Below, one piece after another: positions 45,821-59,066 of a stretch of 64,000 bases of DNA (position 1 is the stretch's first letter; every line of letters begins with the position of its first letter). The stretch spans positions 40,094,760 to 40,158,759 of the forward strand of contig OX344762.1 in the NCBI GenBank assembly GCA_947034895.1, read 5' to 3'. The stretch is from Rhytidiadelphus loreus (taxonomy: Eukaryota > Streptophyta > Bryopsida > Hypnales > Hylocomiaceae). Under the pieces are notes generated by a model. The model was not told the DNA's origin and did no database searches. It was given only the letters and a program-made list of their open reading frames with translations. Both the position numbers and the translations under genes were made by a program.

Positions 45821-46844
45821 TTCTAACCTCGTCACCTTCACTGGCACTCTGTCTTTTCATAAGGGCAACATGTTTTCCTGCACTCAATATACCTTTCTCT
45901 TCCATCCTTGTCAAGAATTACTCTGCAAGTTTCTACTTCTTCAAAAACCAAAGACAAATCTACACACTCACTACAAGCCTGATTTCCCTACAATCATGAC
46001 CTTCTTTCTCATGTATCACTATGCTAATCCCTGGAGCCGGACTTCACCATTAACTGTTCTTTTCATGACTGCATTTACAGTCTTAGAAAATAAATTAGTC
46101 ACCTTTTCATTCTTAAACAGTTTTTCATTGTTTAACTGAAGCGCCATTGCACTTTCAAAATAAAGGCAGTAAACATTTGTTAATGCCTATACCAATTCTC
46201 GAAATTACAAGTGACAAGTCATTAAATGACTCCTACTATACTTTAATTCTTTTTTTGTCTCTCTGTATAAGGTAGTGTGTTCTAAAAGCGTCCATCCTCT
46301 TCAAACCGCCCCTATTTTAGGTGGGGAATGGAGATGGGGTGATCCTTAAATGGACCACTATTGCAATTGAATGCATCAAGGAAAAAATGTTTTTCTATTG
46401 TAAGAGCCAATCATTGTCTTTGATTTCTGCAAATTTCTTTACAAGTTACAAGTGAACGCATTTTGGGAGACCTATGGTCACAAATAGGTGCCTATGCCTG
46501 AAATCTTTGAAAATCCATAAGTAATTCAAAAATGCTTGGAAAATTACGAAACCACTTGGGTTCTCACCCACATACTCTTAATTATGTATCTTCATAAGCT
46601 TTGTACACTCCTTTTATAACACTAACATATGTAGTAACCGCCAATTTTCATTTATTGATCTATTGCACAACATGTTCACACCATTTCGGGGCATTTTCTA
46701 GGGTGCGCTTTTAGACATTGCGCGATTTTGGGTGTACCCACCTTATTACATGATTTTACATTGTTTGCAAGGTTTTAATATGTTTTGGGTTTCACTCTTC
46801 AATTTGACTGACTTTTGTTTGGAAATATTTGTGTTTGAAGATGG
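45821..46844. other. Intergenic DNA, no gene seen
   Basis: Contains a partial copy of repeat family C at about 46440-46565 (AAAATCCATAAGTAATTCA, then ACGAAACCACTTGGGTT). The 89-codon plus frame at 45870-46139 has no recognisable feature. Confidence 0.5.
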
Positions 46845-47440
46845 GATTAACCCCTAAATGCCCAATGCCTCTTTTGAGCTTCTAGGAATTTGCTCTAAAT
46901 TGAACAAAAAACCAACATTTTGGTAAGATTCATCAATTTTTTTGAATTGTAACCATACAAATTCAAACTGGACATGTTAAAGATCACATAGGAAAAGAAA
47001 ACACAACAATATCATTTACAGATTGAAAGATTATAATGTTTGATCATGACAGTGTTAAAACTGCTTAAAGTCTTTCAATCCTCTTTTCACATGTTAAATC
47101 TAAAAAGTTGGTTACCAAAAAATATGAGGTTAAAAGGTCTAATATGCATAACCTTAATCAATTTATGGCTTTTCAAAATCTAATCTACAATTTTTTTTAA
47201 ATGAGTTTCTAATGTGATTTTTTCTCCAAGTTCTAGTGTATTTGAGGCTGATTTCCAAGAGCCCTCATTACTAAGGAAAGTCAAGATTGCAATGGATATC
47301 CTCACACAAAATCTTGAATAGAAAAATCATAATCAACTATTTTCAAGATCAGATTTTTAATGCTAAAACTAGACTTCAACAAAGAATTTGTCCAAAATAT
47401 AAACTATAAAAAATAGCAATCTTGCTCACAAGTTTCATCA
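46845..47440. repeat. Dispersed repeat family E, copy 2 (inverted)
   Basis: Begins at AACCCCTAAATGCCCAATGC and runs through ACACAACAATATCATTTACA, TTTCAATCCTCTTTTCACAT, CAAGAGCCCTCATTACTAAG and AAGTCAAGATTGCAATGGAT to AACTAGACTTCAACAAAG. It is the inverse of 42530-43150. Confidence 0.75.
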
Positions 47441-49894
47441 AGCAAAGGCACCTCATTAAAGAAAAGTTGCAAGTCGCTCGCACTCTCTTGCATATTGCTA
47501 ACTGCTACACTATGGATCATTCTCATTTTGTCATTGAAACTTGCTTCGTCGTTGAGGTCACTTACAATCTTGCTTGGTACTAGTTACTTCGTTGTTGATC
47601 ACTCTCGCTCCATTGCTCAAACTTGTTTTGTTGCTAAGGTGGCTTGTAGTCTTCTCTGACTTCTTTTAGGCTTCCACTATTGCACAAATTGTCACTAACA
47701 TTAGGTGAGATTGGGGGCCTCCGAAAGACCGTTTCAAGTTTGTTCCCTTCATTGTTCTCCCCACAATGAAGGAATGGTTGGCTGTCAAAATTTTAATTTT
47801 CTTAAAATTAAAATTCTTAAAATGCAAAAAAAAAATGAATTTTTCTTTTAGAAATGAAGTGGCAACTTCTTGGCCACATAGGATTGCTATGGTGTCACTG
47901 CAGCAGTCAAATTTGTTGGTTATCGCTCTATGATAACTTGCAGTCTTCCGGACGCCCCAAATCTCACCTAATGTCTTCACATGCCACTTCTTGGGCTCAT
48001 TAAAGTATATGTCTTCCATTCTTCCCTTCCCTTTTTTTGTATTTGGGGTAAGGAAGAACTTATTAGTACAGAGTTTTGGTATTGATTTGTTAATGCTAAA
48101 TTTTAGACTAATTCTTGTTCTTTTTTTTTCCTGGCTTGCAATATTGCACAAATTGCTACAAATCTTAACATGATTGATCCACAACTCCTCAAGCATCTTC
48201 ATCCACAACTCATCTTTACATTGTATGTATTATGCTTTATCATTTTTTATATTTTTCTCCTCTAGGATTTAGGGTGTATTTGCTCAATCTTTATTGTCCT
48301 AATATTGGGTTTTTGGTGTAGTGCAAGTAGTCATGACAAAATGGCAAGGGATCATTTATTTGCTAAGACTTAAAAAATTGATGTTATTGACCTAGCATCC
48401 TTAGCATCCAAAAGCTCTAGGTCCTTTAAGAATCAAAAGTCTCTTGCGGATCAACCTCCCCCTTCGCAAGTTGAAATTGCTCATAATATTTGGAAAGACT
48501 AAAGGTATGATCAATTTGGATGGCTAGATTTCTCCCTAAACTCAGGAAGAGTTTTTGCAAAGTTTACAATGAGAAGAGGAGGTGCTCAGTCTATGCCAAA
48601 AACGTGTTGAAGAATCTAAAGGTAAGTACTTTTCAAGACCATGACCACTCTAACAAGCATAGACACCCTGCACCGGCATTCTAGAGTGGGAAAAATTAAA
48701 ATGATGGAAAAGGCCATCTTGCAAGGGTAGTGGGCTTGCAATAAAGCATTGAATTCACTCTTCAAGGCAATGTATTTCATAGGGAAGCAATCACTCCCTC
48801 TCTCAAAACTCCCGTCTTTGTAAAAGTTGTTGGTAAGTGTGAAGGCTCCTAAGATTGCAAGTATGTACCATGATGAAATTTTTTGTGGTGATTTGGTGTG
48901 GAACATCTCAGTTATCATTCAAAAAAAATCATTTGTAGGGTACAAAACTCCCCTTTATTTGGTATCATGATAGATGATTCCATTGATAATCATTTAGAAA
49001 GTTAATATATTTCTCTATCATAGTTTTGGGAGGCTCTTGGATAGATCCAACAATTGAAACAGAAAAATACCTTCAATTTCTTATCACCTTGCTACGTATT
49101 GGATGATTTGTTATTCTTGATTGCCGCCAGCACATGAGTGCCTATAGTAACTTGTAAGTTAGGTGGCTCAAAAAGCAACCCTCTTCTTCAAACAAAACCA
49201 TAGGGAGCTCTGAAATGGACACTTAGTGATTCTAAAGACTGCCAACAATATGAGAGCATAATTGAGACTTGTCATATATTGCTTCATACTTCACCAATGG
49301 TTGGAATAAGAGCCAGGGAGGGTCCATTTGAAAGCCAGCTAGGGTGTGTCCACTTAATTTTTCATAAAAGAAAATTGATTGCCCAATTGCCTTCTTACAA
49401 ATTTTAAAAGAATGTAGAGTCCATTTAAGTTTAGTAAAGGTCCCATTTAGGAACCTTGTGTAATACTTTTTTAATGCAGTAGTTCTTGTTTCTAGTCAAG
49501 CCATATCTTTTTTCAGATTATGCTTGAGTGGGTTTTGCAAGGCCTAGGATCAAGAATAGGTGCCTACCGCAGAATCCTTTGGAAATTCATAAGTAATTCA
49601 CAAATGCTCCGAAAAATATGAAACCACTTGTGTTAGATTCCACATCAATTCTTCTTCAAGTGAAAAATAAGGAAAAAAATATTTTTAGGCATCTAAAAAC
49701 CATCAAAAAGGCCCAACAGCACTTAAAGGGTCGCTTTTTGAGCCACCTACCTTATATGTATGTCATCCCTTTGCTTAAATTTCAGTTGTGAAGGGCAACT
49801 GCTTCTCATGCACTTGTTCATCAATTGTGTTGGGGATGTAAGCTTATGGTTAAATTAGATGGCGGGATTTGCATAGGCTTAACCCTAAAGGATC
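47441..49894. other. Intergenic DNA, repeat remnants, no gene seen
   Basis: A minus frame of 180 codons at 47666-48208 is the longest here but shows no domain, has AT-rich Lys/Asn/Phe composition and no splice or neighbour support. A lone inverse CACTA-like end (TTTTTGGTGTAGTG) occurs at about 48309-48322 without a matching partner. A copy of repeat family C lies at about 49540-49750. Confidence 0.5.
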
Positions 49895-50075
49895 GTGACT
49901 ATGTTTTCACCAAAATGATAAAATAAAACTATCATTTCTAGTACAAGTACCAAATTTTGAAAAAAAAACATTTTTGGACACATGTAACTTTAGGATCTTA
50001 TAGTGTGTTGACTTGAAAACATAAGGAAAAAATTTCAAAAAATTTGCACTGCATGGATTGCAAGATATGACATTA

Positions 50076-51846
50076 GGAAAAAAATGAACCCCAAAAGAGG
50101 CCGCGAGTTTTCTTACTAATTTTAATACTAATTGCATGAGTATGAAAATAGCCACATCCTCATTAGAACGATCACGTAGGATTGCATGTGGCCACTTGTC
50201 ATCTTAAAATTTGTGAAAGGCTTGTGCTCCATCTCTCATGATGGAGCCATCATGAATCACGATTTCCTTGAAAGATTGAGTATCTCCATTTCAAATTTTT
50301 GTGCTTTCTTTTTCTTGGCTTGCATAAGACTCTTCATCCCCCCAATTCTTGTGCCTTCTTCTTCTTGGCTTGCATGAGACTCTCCATCCACCAAAATTTT
50401 GAAGCGCTTCAATGTGTGGTGATGGTTTCAAGGCGCTTCAATGTGCGGCAAGTGTGGCTTTGGAATGCAATTTTGGAGACCGGGCCAGGTCATTTCTACA
50501 CAGCTGACACACAAAGAGCGCACATGAATTCAATCAAGTATGTAGTCTATAGCTATTTCCACCTTCAAAAATTGAGATATAAAAAAACCACATTTGAATC
50601 TTTTGAAATCTACCTCTCATAGCTTCAAATGCGTTTTCTACTTGTTTTCTGAGTTTTCAATTAGGAAGTGAAGCTCTTTATGTACATTTGGAGTGGTAGG
50701 ATGTAGAACAAACCATGTGGGATTTGTTAATTTGACTTCACTATGAGTTCTCAAGCTTCTACTAATTCCAATTAACATATCCCACATGGATTGTTCTAAG
50801 GTAAACCAACCTATGACAGGCAGATTGCCTGATGTGGTCTGTTGCCATTAGCAAGAATAATCAATTTTTTTTTCATACAAAGACACATGTGAGAAATGAA
50901 GAAAGCAACTGAAATTTTAATTTTTGGACAAAATATGAATTTTTTGTGAATTTTTGAAGTGTGCTGTCCAGTAAGCCGAAAACAGCCTGTAGACTACCCC
51001 AAATCAGCAAAAAAGTGTTTCCATGATGGTCATCTTCCCTCCTAAAACAGTCATAGCATTTTCTAAGATGGCTACAAGACTTTCTAACATGGACATGACA
51101 TTAAGAAATAAAAAAACTATTTTTTACTACCAATTTAGACTAGATTGGTATAAGTGTCCATGACAGTTACTAATAACTTCATGACTGTACCCCAAGGCTT
51201 TGATAACAACTACAAATCAGCCCAATGCAGTCTTAACCCCATTTTTCAGAAAAAGTCTCTCATAGATTGATAAATGACTGTAATGGGGGGGGGGCAGTAG
51301 GTGTCGGTCATGGGTAGTTTGCCTGTCATGGGTTGGTTTACCTTACTTCCTACCACCCCATATCTATATATTGCATTTCTCTTCCAACAAGTAAATTCAA
51401 AACAAAATAATAAACTCCTTCAATTCTATTTTTGGACTACCATAAAATGCTTGTTAATGTTACATTTGTCAATAAAAATATAATAAAAATGTATTCTACT
51501 ACATATGTGTTTGGCGAGGTAGTAGGGGCAGGGTTTAGGCGAGGCAGCAGGGGGACTATAGCAGGGGAACTGGTGCCAGCTTCACGCCAAAATCGACCTC
51601 CAGCTTTTCCAGGTCGACCTCCAACAAGGATCCATGTCGACTTCCAACAAGGATGGAACACTTTTGCCCCCAAATTGTGAACCGTTGATTTCTAAGATCG
51701 TGGAGATGGATTGCGTAATCTTGAGCCCATCATGACAAATATGTGAGCCCATCATGCAATCTTGGCTCAATTAGTGAGTTGAGAAGGTCATTGCCATTCA
51801 AATTTTTGCATTGTGTAGCGGCCTCTTTTGGGGTTCATTTTTTTCC
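50076..51846. mobile_element. TIR element, 1771 bp, with perfect 29-bp inverted ends
   Basis: The left end begins GGAAAAAAATGAACCCCAAA and continues AGAGGCCGC (50076-50104). The right end 51818-51846 is its exact inverse. TA flanks both sides (50074-50075, 51847-51848). It splits a copy of repeat family D and itself contains MITE family A at 50799-51343. No transposase frame is visible. The TA target suggests Tc1/mariner-like movement, but the ends are not assigned to a named family. Confidence 0.85.
50799..51343. mobile_element. MITE family A, copy 2 (545 bp, TA target site)
   Basis: The left end is AGGTAAACCAACCTATGACA, the right end inverse is AGGTAAACCAACCCATGACA. TA flanks both sides (50797-50798, 51344-51345). 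It is the same family as 4287-4829, in opposite orientation. A run of G lies near 51287-51297. It sits inside the larger 50076-51846 element. Confidence 0.88.
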
Positions 51847-52330
51847 TAATGAGTTTTCGAATTCACAAAAATTCCTTTTTTGAGCCCTACAAAAAAATGG
51901 GCAGCTGCACTTCACAAGCTCACATTTTTATAAAAAAATGTCCAAAATAGTGGTGCTTCTTTGTATTCATTATTAAAGGCAAGTTTGCTACATGCTTGAA
52001 AATTTTTAGATCATTCGGAATTGTACAACATATAAGAAAAAAATGATAAATAGAAAGAAGTAAAGAATGAACCAAAACACAAAATTGTTGAGAATTCAGT
52101 TATGGAATTGAAAAATGTCAATCCCAATGGTTGAAATGTTTTAATAAACAATCTACATTTTATGATTTTATTTATTTCTTAAAATATTGAAAATTGAGTA
52201 AAATAAAGGACTTCAAAGTTTATTTTGTAATAAAAATACCATAATTGCCTCCAAACTAAAAATCCTCATAACTTTTGACTCATTGATCAAACGGAAATGA
52301 TTCAAAGCTTTTCACATATACCTAACTCTT

Positions 52331-53639
52331 AAAAAAACAATAAAAAATATTTTTTATGAAAGAAGTGATTTTTTTATCTACCCGGACTACACATTTATGA
52401 AAAAAAAGTAACGTATTAGGTCATATCTTTTTTTTCCATATTTCTAAATGTCATGAAATTTAGTGCATATGAAAGATATTCGTTGTCCCCACCTTCTACT
52501 AAAATTTCAATCTAAAATATAAAAAACTTTAGTCACACATACTTGCCCAAAATTTCTATGTCACCAAAAAATGCAAGCTAGTCTATTAGAAATTAAGGTA
52601 TATTTCCATCTGGCCTTATGGTGGCAATATTAAGGCATTAAATGAATTGTAAATCATAGAGCATCCCCACCTGAGTGCTTAGCTATCCATCCAACCTACA
52701 TGGCAGATGAGGTGGCATGGATTTGATAGAGCTATGTCTACAGCCATTAATCACTTCTACTTTGTTGGCCCACCACTGTGAAAATAGTCCATAACAAGAA
52801 CTTGGAAATCTTCTAAAAAAGAAGATTTTAGCATTTGACAACCCTTCTTATAAAGTGGAGCTCTCAACCCCATTACGTAAGAGCAATGGTTGCCCAAGAC
52901 AAAAATTATCAAGATCCAACTTGAATAAATAAAAAATATTGAAATTTTTCAACAACTACTTTACATAAATTTGGAAGTCTCTATTGATGTGAATGTATAA
53001 GAATGTATAGTCAATCTCTTTAAACAAGTGGGGGTGATGGGAGGTAAAACCACCCATGTGGAATATGTAAATTAGGATTAGTAAGAGCTCAACTTGTGAA
53101 TATCTAGTTAAATCAAGAACAAGAATTATGTTCAATATCAACTACGCTAGCTTGTGAGCCTAAAAGCAGGAGCTTAGGAGCTGTGAGTGTACATTTTATG
53201 AGCCTAGAGCATCAACTGAAAAAAACTTGAAATTTTTGAAGCCAACAAAGAAAAAATGAAGACATTTCAAATTTTTGATTTTGATTTGAATCATCCCTAT
53301 GACTGTGGACCTATGACCATGGTGCTTTGTTGGCATGTGCATCGTGCTTGGCTTGGCACGTTGACAGACGACAACTTTAATCCACCTTGAGGCGCATTTT
53401 TGTTCTTCTTGTGAAAATGTTTGTTCATCATCAAGCTTTTGAAAAAATTCCAAGGGAAAACAAATATTTTGGACAATTGATAGAGGGCCCATGCAATAAA
53501 CACCATCTTGTAAGAACGAGGAAATTTTTAGAATGTCTTACCCCCCAAACCTCCAAAGTGACTTTTTAGTGCCTAGAGTTTTTTTGGAGGGGTCATGGAG
53601 TTGTAACATACATTCACACACTCAAAAGAAAATTTGAAA
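52331..53639. other. Intergenic DNA, no gene seen
   Basis: AT-rich sequence with no supported frame. Overlapping frames at 53196-53569 on both strands have no recognisable features. Confidence 0.5.
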
Positions 53640-54690
53640 ATAAAAAAAACAAAAGTATTTTCAAAATCCCCTATTCCAAATTTGCAAGAGGATGTTTGAG
53701 ATGGCAAAGTCGTGGAAACAAACAAATAATAGATTTTTTTTTAAATTTAAAATTTTGAGAGTACAAAACTCCACATTCGGTAACGAAATAGTGTTTTAAA
53801 GGGTTACAAAGTTGTGATAAAGGAAAAATAAATAAAAGTAAAATCTTTTAATTTTTTTTTTTTTTAAGAGTCCCAAACCCCAAAACCCGCAAGGGATTTC
53901 TTGATATTGAAAGGGATATCTTTGGGTGATTAAGTTGTAGAAAAAATACAATATAAATTTTTTTTCTTTTTTCTTTTTTAGTTTAAATTCTTTTGAGGGT
54001 CCTAAATTTTCAACCCCACAAGAGGTCTCTTTGTACCAATAAGGGTTTCTTAGGGGTGACAAAAATCAACACTTTTTTTTAATTTTTTAATTTTTTTGCA
54101 ACTTTCGGGAGTTTGGAGTTTGGAAGTTTCAACAGGCAAAAAAAATAAAAAATAAAAAATAATTATTATTTAATTTGAAAGTCCCAAAATCCTAACACAT
54201 GCAAAAGGAAATCTCAGTACCAAAAGGGGTATTTGGGGTGCTTAAGTTGCAGAAAAATTAATTATTATATATATATATTTTTTTATTATTTTAAATTCTT
54301 TTTTGAGAGTGTCAAATTTGAAAGCCTCCAATAGTTCCTTTGGTACCAAGATAAGTTTGTAGAGGTAATGAAGTTAGGAAAAAAATTAAAAAGATTTTTG
54401 AAAAAGAAATTGAAAATGAAATTAAAAAAAAATTAATTTTTTTGAGTCCCATACTCTGGAATCCCCAAGAGACCTTTCAATACCGAAAGGGGTTTCTAGA
54501 TGTGACAAAGTCATAGAAAAAAATTTGAAAAAATAAAAATAAAAATTTTGAGAGCTTCAAACCTAAGGGGCCACTAGATATCAAGAGGGGTTTCTAGGGG
54601 GTGATGTAGCTGTGAAATAATAATATTAATAAAAATAATAGAATTTTTATTTTAAAATAATTTTGAATTTTTTTGAAAGTTCCAAACCCT
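53640..54690. repeat. Diverged tandem array of about 105-140-bp units
   Basis: About nine units. Each has an A/T-run, TTTTGAGAGTCCCAAACCC-like sequence, GCAAGAGGGATCTCAATACC-like sequence, AAAGGGGTTTCTAGGGGTGA, then AAGTTGTAGAAAAAA. Recognisable unit starts lie near 53740, 53860, 53985, 54172, 54298, 54440, 54547 and 54665. Divergence is high, so this is an old array. Confidence 0.75.
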
Positions 54691-55533
54691 TGACCTTGAT
54701 CTCTTGATCTATATGATATTCCTTGTTGTATTTTGTTATCAAGAATCTTCCCTTTCCATAATTTTTTTCAAGATCAGCCTCCAAAACACCCTCATTCTAA
54801 TCCACGGTAATAGGTCCTAATCCAAAAAATCCCCCTCCAAAAATTCAAAAATCGGAGGCTCACAATCTCACGGCTCTTGGGCTCCCGCTCCAAGGCTCAC
54901 AAAATAGCACCCTCGTGTTCAATATAGAACTTCGAACCTCATCTAGACATAGTAGAATACCTTCTTTTTTTTAAACTTTGAACTAAGAAAAATTGGAAAA
55001 CCAAGATAATTTTCGAACCTTCAATCAAAAATTAGTTGTGGAAGCCATTTGCTTCTCATGGACTTGTTCATCAATTGTCTTGGGATATAAGTTTATGGTT
55101 AAGCTAAAACTAGTCATTACCATAAATATTTGCTATCTAGGTACTTTTGAGAAGCTATTTGTCATCTTCCATATTTTTTAGAGATTGAAAAATTTGAGAG
55201 AAGCCATTTGCAAAAAGAATGAAGACATTCCGACAAGATGTGAATTTTTTATGATTTTTTAAAGGTGAAATGTTAAAGCATGAACAAATGCTTGTTGAAG
55301 TATGGGCAAATCCTTGTTAAAGTGTGCACTAATGTGTCCACTTTTCAAGTACATTGCCATTATAATAGAAGATTGATAAAATTGTGGTAATACGTAGATC
55401 GATTACACAAATGGGAAGATTATCTAAGTAGGTGGCGGAATTGGATGGATGGCAATAATGGGCAATTCTACTTTAAGTTAGATGGCAGGGTTCGTACAAG
55501 CTTAATAGAATTACTTGTGGGTGGTGGCCACTA
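54691..55533. other. Intergenic DNA, no gene seen
   Basis: AT-rich. Nothing recognised apart from simple sequence. Confidence 0.5.
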
Positions 55534-55952
55534 AGGGCCACTTCACACTATAGCCAAAGGTTGAGAGGCCGTGGGTTTCCACCAATCAAATTTCAAGAAA
55601 CCAAAAGTTTGGCCTCTCAACCCTTCACACTAGAAGGCACAAGTCCAAAGGCCATCACCCTCCAACTACCTACATGGCAACGACTTCTCAAAGGAAGTTT
55701 GGGTTGGCTAGAAATGGATGTCCAAACTATGGCCGAGAGGCCATCAACTTATGACAAGATGTAACAGTAGGTTGGTAGGTAGGAGTTCATTGCCAAGAGT
55801 TTGGACTTTCGGCTTGGCCTTTGGAGGCTTCACATTATTGCCGGCCAAAGGCTCCAATTCCTATTATTTATTGCATGTTTATTGCTCATTTCTTTGGACT
55901 CTCAACAAAGTTTGGCCACTCAACTTGGACAGTTGTAGTATAAAATGGCCCT
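55534..55952. mobile_element. Possible MITE, about 420 bp, imperfect 38-bp ends
   Basis: The left end AGGGCCACTTCACACTATAG and the right end inverse AGGGCCATTTTATACTACAA continue into AAGGTTGAGAGG / AAGTTGAGTGG. The interior repeats GGCCTCTCAACC-type and CCAAAGGC-type words, giving extensive self-complementarity. The target-site duplication is not resolved. Confidence 0.55.
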
Positions 55953-56526
55953 AAGGTAAGGTAAGCTTAAATGGAAGTTTGAATATCCAAGTTATTCAAT
56001 TGTTTCACCAAGGAAACTCAATTAGTAGGAATGGCTCCACGGCAAGTAAGTATGTGCGCCCTTTTTTTGATTAGTTTTGGGATCAAGTTAAGTTACCTAA
56101 GGTGAAGGCACCCAAAAGCGTCCATGTACCTATTCTTGTACCCTAAATTGCTTCTTAATGTGTCCTGAGACTTTAGTAAATGTACTCTTCAAATGCTTAT
56201 CTCTAATTCGTTGATGCACTTGAGAGACACATACTAAACTATCATTTACTAACTACTATTTTTTGCACATTTCAATTTAGGGTTCACCTATGTGACAGCT
56301 TCGGTGATCTAGGAAGATGAAACTTTGAAAAATCATAGAAATTACATACCACATCCAAAAAATCTTTTTTTTTTTATTTTTAATATTCATGAATTTCACA
56401 AAAATATCATTTTTAGGAAAAAGTGTCCAACTATGCTGAATTGCTTTTATTCATGGTTTTGGGTGCTTCCATCTTACCCCTCCCTGGAAAAACGCAGGTC
56501 ATGCAGCTAGCTGACCCCTGACCCCC
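55953..56526. other. Intergenic DNA, no gene seen
   Basis: No gene seen. The last 30 bases become C-rich, approaching the first repeat boundary, where GACCCC and GGGGTC can pair across a short C-rich loop. Confidence 0.5.
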
Positions 56527-58237
56527 CGCCCGTGGGGTCTCACTCTCAGATAGGCCAAAGTAGGCCAAAATATTTAAAGTTGATGAACAGTAAACCCATT
56601 CCCGCTTGGGTGGTGTACCCGTGATGTGCTAGTAAACCTGTGTGGCCAACGAAGCTTGCTCCCTTCAGTTAATTCAATGTAGAGAACTGTGGTGATTGTC
56701 CATTTGTAAAAATAAAATTAAAAAAAACAATCAGATGGGCTTGTGAACAGTGGAGCAGGAGGGTTGATTAATGGGTAATCCTTGCCAGTAATTTTCTCAA
56801 CATGCAGTAATTTACACTCAGAAGAGAGTACTTGGAAAGAGGTAACTTTGGAGCAAACATCAGTGAAAATTCAAAAACTTTCCCACCGTAGGTTCAACAC
56901 TGCAAAACCAAGCCCGTGCACCCCTCCTCGTCGAGAGCTTTCCGACGGTACTGCCAAGAACCCGACCGGGGAATTTGATGGTTTTTGACTATGTTTTCAC
57001 CAAAACAACTCCCAAACTGCCATTTCTAGTACAAGTACCAAATTTAGAAGAAAAAAAAAATTTGGACACGTGTAACCATAGGATCCTATACTATGTTCGT
57101 TTGAGAAGATGTCAAAAAAATTTCAGAAATTTCCACAATGTAGATTGCAAGATATCAACGTTTGAAGTGACAAAAATATATTTTTGGGCCCTACTAAAAA
57201 CAGGGCTGCACTTCACAAGGTCACATTTGTATGAAAAAATGTCCAAAATGGTGGTTCTTCTTTGGATTCATTCTTCAAAGCAAGTTGTCTACATGCTTGA
57301 AAAATTTAGGTCATTTGAAATTGTATAACATATAGGAAAAAAATAGTAAGTAGAGTAGAGAATGATTCAAAATATTAAATTGTTAACAATTTACTTAAGG
57401 AATTGAAAAATTCCAATCCCAATGGTTGTAATGTTGTAATAAACAATCTACACCTAATGTTTTTATTTTCTTCAAAAAACATTGAAAATTTAGTTAAATA
57501 AAGGACTTAAAAGTTTATCTTAGAGTACAAATTCCATAACTACCTACAAACTACCTGCAAACTAAAACTCCTCATAACTTTCATCTCATTAAACAAAATG
57601 GAATGATTCAAATCTTTTCATGTACATATAAATCTAGAAAAACAATTTCAATTTTTTATTTCTTAAAACAATGATTTTTGAAGAAGTTTTTTTGCTACCT
57701 GGATTGCCCGCCAATTGCTAAAAAATATATATTAGACAATAATATTTTAACTATGTAGTCAAAAGTTATGAGAATTTTTGGGCCTTAAAGTTACTCCTCG
57801 GGCATATGTTGTGTGAAAATTTCAAAGAAAAAAAATATAAACTCCATTTGTAGTGAGCTGCCCCAAATCGCTATGTTGTTAAAAAACGTAGTTTAGGGCT
57901 TTAGGAATTAATATATATAGAATTATCATACACGTAAAACTATAATGATTTAGAGAATTTAGTTGTCATATTGATGCTTTTTACAAAGCATTGGTTTTCA
58001 TTTCTATATATTCCTATTTGAACACATGTTTTTCGTTTTGTAAAAATAAAATGACAACTTTTATTGCAATCATTTTATATTTCCTTCACTTCACTATATG
58101 ATTTCATTTATTTTCACTTCATTTTAGATAATTTCATTTACTACATCAAGTATTAATGTATTGTTATTTATTTATTTCCTTTAATAATGCTAAATAATTT
58201 AATATTTTATTTTAATTTTTAAATATCCTAATTTAAA

Positions 58238-58268
<31 letters not shown>
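58238..58268. repeat. (AAT)n microsatellite, repeated in each copy
   Basis: About ten AAT units. The same tract with the same length recurs at 60908-60938 and 63578-63608, at the 2670-bp spacing. Confidence 0.9.
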
Positions 58269-58271
<3 letters not shown>

Positions 58272-59066
58272 GAAAATTTACCATTAAATTGAAATATATA
58301 CAATGCATTGAACATTGTTTTAGAATACTTAATTTTTGTATTTTAAAATCATGTTAAAGATTTATTTAATTATTTAGACAATATTCAATTCATTTATGAA
58401 TTGAATTTAAAACTTTTCTTCTTCTTAAATACAATTTTTTTTTGTTATTATCTTTTTTTAATTTAAAGAGCAATATAATTTTTTAAAGTTTGACTTATAA
58501 GGGACAAATCCCATTCCTGACCACTTAAGCAATCCCACATATCTGCATGTTGGGTTTCGTTAGTGAGGAAATTTTCCAGTGTGCAGAAAGGTTTCCATAA
58601 TTTTTCAGATTTTTATTCGTCAAAAAATAATTATTATGAATTTTTGAGTGGAAGATTCCATCCCTCACATTGTGGTCATATAGACCTTCCTATTTTCGAC
58701 ATTGGAAACTCCTATATTCTATTTTTCATGATTTAATTCAATTTATAGTCTTAAAAATTGCTCACAAATCCATCATACATCCAAAAGTAATGATACAAAT
58801 TTAGAACAAATCAAGCTCTCCAATGGTATAAAGAGAATGATCGATGAGCACACAACTAGGGATGTCTCAATGTTACATACAAAACAAACTAGAACAAATG
58901 TTACCATTGTATTTTTATTTTTACTTTTATTCAACTTTTACTTTGCACACACAAGTAAATGAAGGGTGCAAAGCCTCTACACTCTTGATTGATAATGAAT
59001 CAAGAGGTCAAACTCTCTTCTTTAAAGTATTGTTTGTTTTTAATTGTTAATTAATTTAAAAGCTCA

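Larger units (their letters stand above)
49895..52330. repeat. Dispersed repeat family D, split by an insertion
   Basis: 49895-50075 matches 56982-57150 (GACTATGTTTTCACCAAAA, TTTCTAGTACAAGTACCAAA, GGATTGCAAGATAT). 51849-52330 matches 57165-57680 (GCTGCACTTCACAAGCTCAC, AAAATGTCCAAAATAGTGG, AAACAATCTACATTTTATG). The two halves become contiguous if 50076-51846 is removed. Confidence 0.85.

Noticed and set aside
47666..48208. 180-codon minus-strand open frame
   Set aside because: No recognisable domain, AT-driven composition, no splice or neighbour support. Probably a chance frame in old repeat DNA.
48309..48322. Inverse CACTACACCAAAAA-like transposon end
   Set aside because: No matching left end or target duplication found within the window; a single 14-base match is not enough.
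56975..57328. 117-codon frame repeated three times at 2670-bp spacing
   Set aside because: Conserved only because the DNA is duplicated. It overlaps dispersed repeat family D, whose diverged copies do not keep the frame.
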